Assembly: GCA_951800145.1 (NCBI GenBank)
Contig: CATOJE010000038.1
Coordinates: 1 to 32,718, forward strand
Direction of reading: 5' to 3'
Source: an uncultured Lachnospiraceae bacterium
Lineage (GTDB): Bacteria; Bacillota; Clostridia; Lachnospirales; Lachnospiraceae
DNA: 32,718 nucleotides
Below, piece by piece: positions 25,008 to 32,711 of this stretch. The position numbers and the translations under genes were made by a program. The notes beneath the pieces are model-generated. The model saw only the letters and a list, made by a program, of their open reading frames with translations. It made no database searches and was not told the origin of the DNA. Within the stretch, counting starts at the first letter, position 1. The number at the start of each line of letters is the position of its first letter.

Positions 25008-25274
25008 ATGGAGTATGAGGAAAAAACCTGGGAAGAGGTGGACGAAACGATGCTTACCATAGCAGAACGGTGTGTTTACCGAACCAGAAGAAGGGCACTG
25101 GAGCTATATCGGAAGGGGTGCAGTGCAAAGGAAATTTTCTATACCACGGGTATCCGCCATATAGCAGTGGTGCGCTTGTGGGAGCGGTGCTGTGCCACCG
25201 ATCCCGCCACCGGACATTGCTTTGGCTACCAGGCGCTTGTGCCGAAATCAAAGATGAAGCGGTTTGTGCGGTAA
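25008..25274 (+). CDS. Small helix-turn-helix protein, resembling a transposase N-terminus
   Basis: An 88-residue basic protein. ALELYRKGCSAKEIFYTTGIRH reads as a helix-turn-helix, followed by a segment with RCC, ATGHCFGY and QALVP. This pattern reminds me of the N-terminal DNA-binding part of rve/Mu-type transposases, but no catalytic domain follows. It may be a remnant or a recruited DNA-binding protein. The start follows AGGAG 7 bases upstream, and the gap to the surface protein is 21 bases, so it is probably the last gene of that operon. A strong terminator follows. Confidence 0.6.
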   Translation: MEYEEKTWEEVDETMLTIAERCVYRTRRRALELYRKGCSAKEIFYTTGIRHIAVVRLWERCCATDPATGHCFGYQALVPKSKMKRFVR

Positions 25275-25279
25275 ATCCA

Positions 25280-25331
25280 AAAGCAAAGCCGCTGCAGAGC
25301 AGAGGAATGCTGCCTGCAGCGGCTTTGCTTT
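25280..25331. terminator. Bidirectional terminator between convergent HTH genes
   Basis: A perfect 17-bp stem, AAAGCAAAGCCGCTGCA against TGCAGCGGCTTTGCTTT, with a further GCAG/CTGC inside the loop. Its right edge reaches the stop codon of the minus-strand regulator, so it probably serves both genes. Confidence 0.85.
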
Positions 25332-25587
25332 ACGTACTCTTTGCTGCTTTACTGTCTACCTTAATGATAATCGGACCAGGCAGGGCTGAGTCGGGAATGA
25401 TTTCCATTACCTCTTCTACTGGACAGTCTAAAATCGAACAGAGTACTTCGATGGTATGGGTGGAAACATACATGTTCTTTTTTAAACGTCCGATTTGGCC
25501 GGCGCTGATGCCATAATGTTTGATCAGCCGGTACTGCGTGACGTTTTTCTTTCGCATTGTTTCCCACAGCCGGTTATATGTAACCAT
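25330..25587 (-). CDS. XRE-family helix-turn-helix regulator
   Basis: An 85-residue Cro/CI-type regulator that is almost all DNA-binding domain: YNRLWETMRKKNVTQYRLIK, then HYGISAGQIGRLKKN as the helix-turn-helix, then VSTHTIEVLCSILDCPVEEVMEII. I start at ATG 25587 because GAGGTGAT lies 6 bases upstream. ATG 25593 would overlap that site, and the longer frame up to 25671 adds an unrelated N-terminus. Two direct repeats in its upstream gap may be its operator. Small single-domain proteins like this are common in Clostridia; the target is unknown. Confidence 0.85.
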   Translation of the reverse strand: MVTYNRLWETMRKKNVTQYRLIKHYGISAGQIGRLKKNMYVSTHTIEVLCSILDCPVEEVMEIIPDSALPGPIIIKVDSKAAKST

Positions 25588-25619
25588 TTTCATCACCTCT
25601 ATATTCAATTTAACCACCC

Positions 25620-25647
25620 TTATCCATAAGCTGTATATTATCCATAA
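25620..25647. promoter_or_regulatory. Direct repeats, putative operator of the XRE regulator
   Basis: TTATCCATAA occurs twice, at 25620-25629 and 25638-25647, exactly 18 bases apart. Each copy is itself nearly palindromic (TTAT-CC-ATAA). They lie between the XRE gene (minus) and the pyrF promoter (plus), so either gene could be controlled. Confidence 0.5.
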
Positions 25648-25660
25648 ATGGCTAATGCGC

Positions 25661-25689
25661 TTTACAGCCATTCGGGATTATGGTAAGAT
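25661..25689 (+). promoter_or_regulatory. Promoter for the pyrF-K-D-E cluster
   Basis: TTTACA (25661-25666), a 17-base spacer and TAAGAT (25684-25689). The leader of about 60 bases contains only a weak CAGCC/GGCTG hairpin, and I see no PyrR-type attenuator. Confidence 0.55.
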
Positions 25690-25757
25690 ATGAGAAAGCA
25701 GTGACAGATTAAGATACGTGATGCAGCCGGAGATTTTGGCTGTGCAAGGAGGAAGCT

Positions 25758-26675
25758 ATGATAAAGCAGCTGATGGAGAAAATTGATAAAACAAAGGCGC
25801 CGATCTGTGTGGGCCTGGATCCGATGTTAAGCTATATTCCGGAGCATGTGACGAGGAAATCCTTTGAACAGTTTGGAGAGACGCTGGAGGGAGCGGCAGA
25901 TGCTATCTGGCAGTTTAACCGGGAGATCATTGACTGTGTTTATGACCTGATTCCGTCGGTGAAGCCGCAGATCGCCATGTATGAGCAATTTGGCCTGGAA
26001 GGCTTAAAGGTATATAAGAAGACAGTGGATTACTGCCACGGGAAAGGATTGCTGGTAATCGGCGATGCAAAGAGGGGAGATATCGGCTCTACCTCTGCGG
26101 CGTATGCCACAGGCCATCTGGGAAAGGTGCAGGTGGGGAGCAAGGTATATTCCGGTTTTGACACCGATTTTCTAACGGTGAATCCGTATCTGGGAACGGA
26201 TGGAGTAAAACCATTTGTGGATGTGTGCAGAAAAGAGGATAAGGGACTGTTTGTCCTGGTGAAAACATCGAATCCTTCCAGCGGTGAGTTTCAGGACCAG
26301 CTCATCGAGGGAAGGCCTTTGTATGAACTGGTGGCAGAAAAGGTGGTCCAGTGGGGAGATGAAGCCATGGACGGTGATTACAGCGATGTAGGCGCTGTGG
26401 TGGGGGCGACCTACCCGGAGATGAGCCGCGTCCTGCGGAAGCTGATGCCCCATACCTATTTCCTGGTGCCTGGCTATGGCGCCCAGGGAGGGACGGCGGA
26501 GGATTTGAAATACTGCTTTAATGCAGACGGCTTCGGCGCAGTGGTGAATTCCTCCCGGGGGATTATAGCAGCATATAAAAAGGAAGCCTACCAAAGGTTC
26601 GGACCGGAGCATTTCGGGGATGCCTCCAGACAGGCGGTGAAGGATATGGTGGAGGATATTAACCGGGTGAGATAG
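25758..26675 (+). CDS. pyrF: Orotidine 5'-phosphate decarboxylase
   Basis: Catalyses the last step of UMP synthesis, decarboxylation of OMP. At 305 residues it is the longer type 2 form. The catalytic cluster is present as GDAKRGDIGSTSAAYATG near residue 102, along with the N-terminal PICVGLDPML and the phosphate-binding LVPGYGAQGG. AAGGAGG precedes the ATG. It leads a pyrF-pyrK-pyrD-pyrE cluster; carbamoyl-aspartate and dihydroorotase genes are not in the window. Confidence 0.97.
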   Translation: MIKQLMEKIDKTKAPICVGLDPMLSYIPEHVTRKSFEQFGETLEGAADAIWQFNREIIDCVYDLIPSVKPQIAMYEQFGLEGLKVYKKTVDYCHGKGLLVIGDAKRGDIGSTSAAYATGHLGKVQVGSKVYSGFDTDFLTVNPYLGTDGVKPFVDVCRKEDKGLFVLVKTSNPSSGEFQDQLIEGRPLYELVAEKVVQWGDEAMDGDYSDVGAVVGATYPEMSRVLRKLMPHTYFLVPGYGAQGGTAEDLKYCFNADGFGAVVNSSRGIIAAYKKEAYQRFGPEHFGDASRQAVKDMVEDINRVR

Positions 26676-26715
26676 GGCATAAAAAGAGCATTTTCAGAAA
26701 TGGCTAGGAGGAAAC

Positions 26716-27492
26716 ATGGCAAAGATAAAAGAGACGGCGGCGATCCTGAGCCAGGAGCAGCTGGCAGAGGGAATTTACAGCATGTGGATACATACAGAGG
26801 CAATCGCCTCCCAGGCAGCACCGGGGCAGTTTATCGATGTTTATACCAGAGACGGGGCGAAGCTCCTTCCCAGACCCATCAGCTTATGTGAAATTGACGA
26901 AGGTGGGGGAAGGCTACGGATCGTGTACCGGGTGGCCGGAGAGGGAACCCGGGAATTTTCTCAGTATCCGGCAGGCGGAAGGATAGACATCCTGGGCCCT
27001 CTTGGGAACGGATTTCCCCTGGAGGAGGCAGCCGGAAAGCGGGTATTATTAATCGGCGGCGGGATCGGCATACCTCCTATGCTGGAGACAGCCAGGCGCC
27101 TGGAGGGGGATAAAACAATTATCCTTGGGTATCGGGACAGCCAGATGTTTTTGTGGGAGGAGTTCCAGGCCCTGGGAACGGTTTTCACAGCCACAGAGGA
27201 CGGAAGCGCCGGGGTGAAGGGGAATGTGCTGGATGCCATCCGTCAGGAGGATATCCAGGGCGATCTTATCCTTGCCTGCGGCCCCACCCCTATGCTTCGC
27301 GGCGTCAAGCAGTATGCGGCAGAGCACAACATAGGCTGTCTGATTTCCCTGGAGGAGAGGATGGCCTGCGGGATTGGCGCCTGCCTTGCCTGCGTATGCC
27401 AGTCCAAAGCCATCGATGGCCACTCTCAGGTGAAAAATAAGCGGATATGCAAGGATGGTCCTGTATTCTGGGCAGAGGAGGTGGAGCTGTGA
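26716..27492 (+). CDS. pyrK: Dihydroorotate dehydrogenase B, electron-transfer subunit
   Basis: FAD and iron-sulfur subunit that passes electrons from PyrD to NAD. The 258 residues include the flavin-binding RPISLCEID, the NAD-binding LIGGGIGIPPMLE and the C-terminal cysteine cluster MACGIGACLACVC plus ICKDGPVF, giving the four ligands of a [2Fe-2S] centre. AGGAGG precedes the ATG. Its stop overlaps a possible GTG start of pyrD, as expected for subunits made together. Confidence 0.97.
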   Translation: MAKIKETAAILSQEQLAEGIYSMWIHTEAIASQAAPGQFIDVYTRDGAKLLPRPISLCEIDEGGGRLRIVYRVAGEGTREFSQYPAGGRIDILGPLGNGFPLEEAAGKRVLLIGGGIGIPPMLETARRLEGDKTIILGYRDSQMFLWEEFQALGTVFTATEDGSAGVKGNVLDAIRQEDIQGDLILACGPTPMLRGVKQYAAEHNIGCLISLEERMACGIGACLACVCQSKAIDGHSQVKNKRICKDGPVFWAEEVEL

Positions 27493-28394
27493 TAAATATG
27501 AAAGTAAACCTGGCCGGAGTAGAGCTTAAAAATCCGGTGATGGAAGCCTCCGGAACCTTTGGCTCTGGTGCAGAGTACAGCGAGTTTGTGGATTTAAACC
27601 AGCTGGGGGCGGTGGTGACCAAGGGAGTTGCAAGCGTCCCCTGGCCGGGAAATCCAACTCCCAGAATCGCAGAAACCTGGGGAGGCATGCTGAATGCCAT
27701 CGGCCTGCAGAATCCGGGGATTGATATGTTCGTAAAGAGGGATATTCCCTTCTTAAAGCAGTTTGACACCAAAATTATCGTAAATGTCTGCGGCAGGACG
27801 GAGGAGGACTATATCCAGGTGGTGGAGCGGCTGGGAGATGAGCCGGTGGACCTTCTGGAAATTAATATTTCCTGCCCTAATGTGAAAGAGGGAGGGATCG
27901 CCTTCGGTCAGGATCCCAAGGCAGTGGAGGCCATTACAAAAGCCTGCAAGTCCCATGCAAAGCAGCCGGTTATTATGAAATTAAGCCCTAATGTGACAGA
28001 CATTACCGTTATGGCCAAGGCAGCAGAGGCCGGGGGCGCAGATGTGATTTCGCTGATTAATACCATCACTGGCATGAAGATCGATGTAAACCGGAGAACC
28101 TTCGCCCTGGCAAATAAGACGGGAGGCTTATCCGGTCCCGCCATAAAGCCGGTGGCAGTCCGGATGGTCTATCAGGCGGCCCAGGCGGTCCGGATTCCCA
28201 TCATCGGCATGGGCGGGATCCAGACCGGCGAGGATGCCCTGGAGTTTATTCTGGCAGGGGCGTCGGCGGTGGCAGTGGGAACTGCAAATTTCCATAATCC
28301 CTATGCCACAGCGGAGGTGGTTCAGGGAATCCGTGATTATATGGAGAAAAATCAGATACAAGACATAAACTCCCTGGTGGGGGCGGTGAAGTAG
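27489..28394 (+). CDS. pyrD: Dihydroorotate dehydrogenase B, catalytic subunit
   Basis: Class 1B flavoprotein oxidising dihydroorotate to orotate, working with PyrK. The catalytic cysteine is in NISCPNVKEGG, and the FMN site is visible in GMGGIQTGEDALEFILAGASAV. GTG 27489 (overlapping the pyrK stop, GAGGAGG about 7 bases upstream) is chosen; ATG 27498, three codons later, is equally compatible. An in-frame ATG at 27447 lies inside pyrK and is unlikely. Length is about 300 aa, normal for the family. Confidence 0.96.
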   Translation: MINMKVNLAGVELKNPVMEASGTFGSGAEYSEFVDLNQLGAVVTKGVASVPWPGNPTPRIAETWGGMLNAIGLQNPGIDMFVKRDIPFLKQFDTKIIVNVCGRTEEDYIQVVERLGDEPVDLLEINISCPNVKEGGIAFGQDPKAVEAITKACKSHAKQPVIMKLSPNVTDITVMAKAAEAGGADVISLINTITGMKIDVNRRTFALANKTGGLSGPAIKPVAVRMVYQAAQAVRIPIIGMGGIQTGEDALEFILAGASAVAVGTANFHNPYATAEVVQGIRDYMEKNQIQDINSLVGAVK

Positions 28395-28474
28395 GACCGG
28401 GTTCGCCATTTGTGTGCTGACCGCCTGGTAATTATTGCAATAAGTGCTGAAGATTTTGAGCTAAGGAGAAGAAT

Positions 28475-29164
28475 ATGGAGCAGTATAAGCAGGAATTTAT
28501 TGAATTTATGGTACAAAGCCAGGTATTAAAGTTTGGTGATTTTACCCTGAAAAGCGGCAGAAGATCCCCTTTTTTTATGAATGCGGGGGCCTATGTTACC
28601 GGCACCCAGCTAAGAAAGCTGGGAGAATATTATGCAAAGGCTATCCATGATAATTTTGGCCTGGATTTTGATGTGCTGTTTGGGCCGGCCTATAAGGGGA
28701 TTCCCCTGTCCGTGGCCACTACCATGGCTATCAGTGAGCTATATGGGAAGGACATCCGCTACTGTTCTAACAGGAAGGAAGCGAAGGATCACGGGGATAC
28801 GGGGATTTTGCTTGGCAGCAAGCTAAAGGATGGAGATCGGGTCGTGATGATCGAGGATGTGACCACCTCTGGAAAATCCATCGAGGAGACCTTCCCTATC
28901 GTAAAGGCCCAGGGAAATGTGGAGGTTAAGGGACTGATTGTGTCTCTGAACCGGTTAGAGCGGGGAAAAGGGGAAAAAAGCGCTCTGGAGGAGGTCCAGG
29001 ATCTTTATCACTTCCCCACTGCCGCCATCGTAACCATGAGCGAGGTAACAGAATATCTGTATAATCGGGAATGCCAGGGGCAGATTGTGATTAATGATGA
29101 CATAAAATTAGCGCTGGATGCGTATTATAGTCAGTATGGTGCTAGTACAATCCACTTTAAATAA
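28475..29164 (+). CDS. pyrE: Orotate phosphoribosyltransferase
   Basis: Joins orotate to PRPP to make OMP, the PyrF substrate. The 229 residues contain the PRPP-binding loop VVMIEDVTTSGKSI, the flexible-loop lysines near NRKEAKDHGDTG, and the N-terminal KFGDFTLKSGRRSPFF. The start is ATG 28475 with AAGGAG 7 bases upstream. It lies 80 bases after pyrD with no terminator seen between, so it is probably co-transcribed. Confidence 0.96.
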   Translation: MEQYKQEFIEFMVQSQVLKFGDFTLKSGRRSPFFMNAGAYVTGTQLRKLGEYYAKAIHDNFGLDFDVLFGPAYKGIPLSVATTMAISELYGKDIRYCSNRKEAKDHGDTGILLGSKLKDGDRVVMIEDVTTSGKSIEETFPIVKAQGNVEVKGLIVSLNRLERGKGEKSALEEVQDLYHFPTAAIVTMSEVTEYLYNRECQGQIVINDDIKLALDAYYSQYGASTIHFK

Positions 29165-29311
29165 CCTTACGTTTCGCTGGTCTGCTTTCCCGATAGAACA
29201 AAGGAAAAAGCATCCTCACCGAAACAGAAAGGTATTTAAATTGGCTTATACTAGACAACAGCTTCTGGAGCCCGGAAGAGGGCTTGGCAAGGAAAAAAAG
29301 GAGGAAGGCCT

Positions 29312-29467
29312 ATGAATATGGAGCGGATTTATAAGACGATGCGGAATGTAGGAGCTGGAAGCATTGCTATGGGGATTGTGATTGCCACAGTAGGGCTGAC
29401 AGTTGGAACCGTGTCCATTATTACCGGAGCAATATTGTTAAAAAGAAAGTCAGAGATTGAATTTTAA
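29312..29467 (+). CDS. Small membrane protein, 51 residues
   Basis: An ATG at 29312 with AAGGAGG about 8 bases upstream opens a 51-codon frame ending in TAA at 29465-29467. It encodes a short basic start (MNMERIYKTMRN), a glycine-rich hydrophobic stretch (about 14-43, IAMGIVIATVGLTVGTVSII and on) and a charged end KRKSEIEF. The strong ribosome site and tidy membrane topology argue for a real gene. Function is unknown. Confidence 0.7.
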   Translation: MNMERIYKTMRNVGAGSIAMGIVIATVGLTVGTVSIITGAILLKRKSEIEF

Positions 29468-29506
29468 GATGATTATAGGAGATTCGTCTCTGGGAGTAGA
29501 TGATAT

Positions 29507-29992
29507 ATGATAAGACATACAACGAAACACCAGAAAATGGGCTGGGTACTGTTCCTTGGATACCTGGCCCTGCTGGTGTATTTTCTGTTTTTTGCTGAGT
29601 CATTTGGAAGGTCAGAGAGCGCCAGATCCGGCTATGCCTATAATCTGACGCCATTTAAGGAAATTATGCGGTTTTGGACCTATCGGGAAAAGCTTGGGAT
29701 GCGGGCAGTGATGCTGAATATCGTGGGAAACATTGTCGCCTTTATGCCTGGCGGATTTTTTCTTCCCATCATCAGCCGGAGAAGTAAAAAGTGGTACAAT
29801 ACGGTGTGGATAGGATTCCTTTTCAGCCTTCTGGTGGAGTCGGCACAGCTGGTATTTAAGGTGGGCAGCTTTGATGTGGATGATTTGATGCTGAATACGG
29901 CAGGGGCGGCCCTGGGCTATGTTTTATACCAGGCGGTTCAGCATGCCCGTATCTGGAGGAGGCAGCATGGCAGGGGAAAAGAAAAAAAATAA
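29507..29992 (+). CDS. VanZ-like membrane protein
   Basis: A 161-residue membrane protein of the VanZ family, with about four helices. The NLTPFKEI segment, the NIVGNIVAFMPGGFFLP segment and ESAQLVFKVGSFDVDDLMLNTAGAALGY are the family's three conserved blocks. VanZ of vancomycin clusters gives low-level teicoplanin resistance, but most chromosomal homologues have no proven role, and no vancomycin genes are present. It overlaps the next gene by 26 bases. Confidence 0.9.
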   Translation: MIRHTTKHQKMGWVLFLGYLALLVYFLFFAESFGRSESARSGYAYNLTPFKEIMRFWTYREKLGMRAVMLNIVGNIVAFMPGGFFLPIISRRSKKWYNTVWIGFLFSLLVESAQLVFKVGSFDVDDLMLNTAGAALGYVLYQAVQHARIWRRQHGRGKEKK

Positions 29993-30299
29993 TTATGTAA
30001 ACTATATCAGAAAGCCTCTGGCCAGGGGAGGCTTTTACGCAGCAGGGCTTACTGCAGTAGGGCTGATTCTCTTCGGCTCTGTACTGGGGCTGGCGATCCG
30101 CTCTCAGGGAAATGTGCACTTAAATGTGGGAGCGATGGCATTTTCCAGCCTGCTTTTTGCCTTGTGCGGGCTGTTTTATGGAATTCAGGCCCTGTTTGAG
30201 AAGGAAAAGAATTATATCCTGGCCAAGCTTTCCATCATTCTGGACGGGCTCATGATTTTAATCTGGGTGATTATGATGATGATCGGGCTGGGACTGTAA
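29967..30299 (+). CDS. Small membrane protein, three helices, DUF6142-like
   Basis: A 110-residue protein with a basic, asparagine-rich start (MAGEKKKNNYVNYIRKPLAR) and three hydrophobic helices (about 23-42, 53-73, 88-108). Size and layout recall the small membrane family DUF6142, but that is a guess from memory. The start ATG 29967 follows GGAGGAGGCAGC inside the VanZ-like gene. Likely co-translated with VanZ; function unknown. Confidence 0.72.
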   Translation: MAGEKKKNNYVNYIRKPLARGGFYAAGLTAVGLILFGSVLGLAIRSQGNVHLNVGAMAFSSLLFALCGLFYGIQALFEKEKNYILAKLSIILDGLMILIWVIMMMIGLGL

Positions 30300-30343
30300 A
30301 CAGGCAGCAGAAAGGATTAGCAGGAGAAAGAGAGGATAAACCT

Positions 30344-32419
30344 ATGAATGTTTGGGAATTTCGGAAGGAAGAGAACCAGAGGGTAATGGAGCGCTATCAG
30401 CTTTCCATGGAGCGGATCCGGCAGATTCCGGAGGAAGGAAGCGTCTGTGAGCCCTATGGTTCATTTTTTATTAAAACCGCCCGTTTTATTATCAGGCTGG
30501 AGGGCCTGATAGCCTGGCTGCAGGATGGGGGACAAAAGCGGGCAGCTTTAGAAGAGTGGAAGCAGGTGAACCATGAGCTGTACCAGGATATCCTGCCGGA
30601 AAATTATGAGAAAAGCTATGGTAATCCAGCCTTTGCTTCTATGGAATTAGGGAAGGAGCTTGGGCCGCTGCTTTCCCTTCTCTACGCAGAAATCCGGTGC
30701 AATATTCCCTGTGCCTACGAGGGAAAGCTTCAGGAGATCACAGCGGCGAATGAAGCATTCATCGAGATATACAACCGATTCGAGGAAAGCATCCCCCAGG
30801 CCCAGGAGGTGAAGGATGTGCTGTACTGGTATGTGAGCGATTATGCAGATCAGACCCTTCAGACCTGGCTTATGGAACGGTTCAGCTCCCAGTGGAGCTT
30901 TGCAAAGGATATTATCATGGAATCCGATCTGTCGGATCTGCGGTATCTGTATCAGTTTGGGGAATACATCTCCAGTTCAGAGATAGAGATGGCTGCATTT
31001 TTAAATACACTGCCAGAGGAAACCATCCAGTCTATGGCGGACACCTATGTAGAGGGATACCGAAAGGGCTTCGAGGCCATGGGCCGGGATTTGTCGAAGA
31101 AAAAAACCGTACTGGTGCGCTATGAGATTGGGTTTGAGCGTATGATACGCCAGGCAGTGGAGGGATTTCGGAAGCTGGGCCTGGAGCCCTTATTTTGCCG
31201 GGTGCCCCAGAGGGTGCTTACCCGGAATCCCAGCCGGAAGGTGGGATGGCACAGCACCTCTCCCAATAAACAGTATGATTACGATCACCGGTATGACAGC
31301 GCCGTTTTTATGGGAAATACAGTGAAGGAAAGGAAGCTGGAAGTCCTTAAAACCGCTTTCGAGGAGCGAAGGGAGGAGGCATCCTGGTATGCAGGACCGG
31401 CTGTGGTGGAAACCTTTGGGGAGGAAGGCTTCCAGCCAGTCAATAAAAAGGAATGCTTTGCCCTCTCTCCACACCAGGAGGAGGTAGTAAGAAGCTTTAA
31501 TAATGAATTTAATCAGCTGATGAACCAGTATGTGCCAGAAGAAGAAACCAGCTTCACTATCATAGCCTTCCCCAGACCGGAGATCGGAGAGCCGTATCAG
31601 GAAATCTTTCAGGAGATTATCCGCATCAACACCCTGGATTATGTGCTGTACCGGGATATCCAGCAGGTACTAATCAATGCCCTGGACCGGGCAGAATACG
31701 TGAAGGTAAAGGGAAAAGGAGAAAATTCCACAGACCTTACCATCTCTCTCTGCCCCCTTTCCAACCCGGAGACAGAGACTAAATTTGAAAACTGCGTAGC
31801 AGATGTAAATATCCCGGTAGGGGAGGTATTCACATCCCCGAAGCTAACAGGGACCACCGGAATGCTCAATGTAGGCAGCGTATACATCGGTGATTTCCAG
31901 TTTAAAAATTTAAAGCTCCGGTTCGAGCATGGCTTCGTAAAGGAGTACTCCTGTGATAATCTGCCAGATCCAGAGGAAAGCCGGAAGCTGGTAAAACAGG
32001 TAATCCTAAAGAATCATGAATCCCTTCCCATGGGCGAGTTCGCCATCGGGACCAATACCACAGCCTATGCAGTGGGAAGAAAGTATAATATCGTCGATCG
32101 TCTGCCGATCCTGATCGTGGAGAAGATGGGGCCCCATTTTGCAGTAGGAGATACCTGCTACAGCTGGGCAGAGGACTGCCCCATGTATAATCCAGACGGG
32201 AAAGAGGTAATTGCCAGGGATAATGAGGTGTCCGCGCTTCGAAAGACCGATGTTTCCAAAGCATACTTCAGCTGCCATACAGATGTGACCATTCCCTATG
32301 ATGAGCTGGAATCCATTATCGCTTATGAGAAGGACGGGAAAGCGCTGGAAATCATCCGGGACGGGAGATTTGCGCTGCCGGGGACGGAGGAGCTGAATCG
32401 GGCGCTGGAGGAACTATAG
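30344..32419 (+). CDS. M29-type aminopeptidase with a long N-terminal extension
   Basis: A 691-residue probable metallo-aminopeptidase. The C-terminal half (about 285-691) matches peptidase family M29: the metal ligands are Glu494 (GEVFTSP), Glu565 (GEFAIGTN), His598 (MGPHFAVGDTC), and His645 and Asp647 (CHTDVT). M29 enzymes remove N-terminal residues from peptides in the cytoplasm with two metal ions. Typical members are about 400 residues, so the first 280 or so residues, helical and charged (about 20-250), are an extra domain that I do not recognise. There is no signal peptide. GAGAGGATAAACCT precedes ATG 30344. It ends 3 bases before repeat copy B. Confidence 0.88.
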   Translation: MNVWEFRKEENQRVMERYQLSMERIRQIPEEGSVCEPYGSFFIKTARFIIRLEGLIAWLQDGGQKRAALEEWKQVNHELYQDILPENYEKSYGNPAFASMELGKELGPLLSLLYAEIRCNIPCAYEGKLQEITAANEAFIEIYNRFEESIPQAQEVKDVLYWYVSDYADQTLQTWLMERFSSQWSFAKDIIMESDLSDLRYLYQFGEYISSSEIEMAAFLNTLPEETIQSMADTYVEGYRKGFEAMGRDLSKKKTVLVRYEIGFERMIRQAVEGFRKLGLEPLFCRVPQRVLTRNPSRKVGWHSTSPNKQYDYDHRYDSAVFMGNTVKERKLEVLKTAFEERREEASWYAGPAVVETFGEEGFQPVNKKECFALSPHQEEVVRSFNNEFNQLMNQYVPEEETSFTIIAFPRPEIGEPYQEIFQEIIRINTLDYVLYRDIQQVLINALDRAEYVKVKGKGENSTDLTISLCPLSNPETETKFENCVADVNIPVGEVFTSPKLTGTTGMLNVGSVYIGDFQFKNLKLRFEHGFVKEYSCDNLPDPEESRKLVKQVILKNHESLPMGEFAIGTNTTAYAVGRKYNIVDRLPILIVEKMGPHFAVGDTCYSWAEDCPMYNPDGKEVIARDNEVSALRKTDVSKAYFSCHTDVTIPYDELESIIAYEKDGKALEIIRDGRFALPGTEELNRALEEL

Positions 32420-32462
32420 CTGCTATTTACTTTAGTCTCTGTGAGCGCGGAGGTCTAGTGGA

Positions 32463-32567
32463 TCGCTGGCTGAGTGGGTGTCGCAGCCCGTTAGGATTCG
32501 CCGGCCAAGTACGTGCCGTAACCCATTAGGATTCGTCAGCCGAGTGTACGTCGTTACCCGTTAGGGC
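32463..32567 (-). repeat. Three 35-bp tandem units in repeat copy B
   Basis: Units at 32463-32497, 32498-32532 and 32533-32567 have an exact 35-base period. On the plus strand each begins TCG, contains a GGCT/GGCC/AGCC-type block and ends in (C/A)CCxTTAGG. On the minus strand the unit at 32463-32497 forms GGCTG/CAGCC and that at 32498-32532 GGTTA/TGGCC, with G-U pairs. Units are contiguous, with no unique spacers. Confidence 0.75.
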
Positions 32568-32672
32568 TCCTAAGTTTTCGGGTATCGGTGCAGGCGCATA
32601 TTCGCCGGGAAGCTACGCACCCCAGCAGCCGGGTCCCAACGTCACCGCGCTCTCGCTCCGCCGAAAGCGTAG

Positions 32673-32711
32673 CGGTGCGTAAGACGCGTGGAATACCGCG
32701 TCTAAGCACCG
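32673..32711 (-). other. Leading hairpin of repeat copy B
   Basis: On the minus strand CGGTGC pairs with GCACCG (outer stem) and AGACGCG with CGCGTCT (inner stem) around the loop GTATTCCA. An asymmetric TT/TAC internal loop separates the stems, as in copy A. All thirteen pairs are Watson-Crick. Confidence 0.8.

Noticed and set aside
25690-25757. A PyrR-type attenuator before pyrF.
   Set aside because: Only a 5-bp hairpin without a T-run is present and no antiterminator pairing is visible.
29507-29992. The VanZ-like gene as evidence of glycopeptide resistance.
   Set aside because: No vanA/H/X/R/S genes are present, and VanZ homologues are common in Clostridia without resistance.
32463-32567. 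The 35-bp periodic array looked like a CRISPR.
   Set aside because: Units are contiguous and diverged, with no unique spacers, and no cas genes are nearby.
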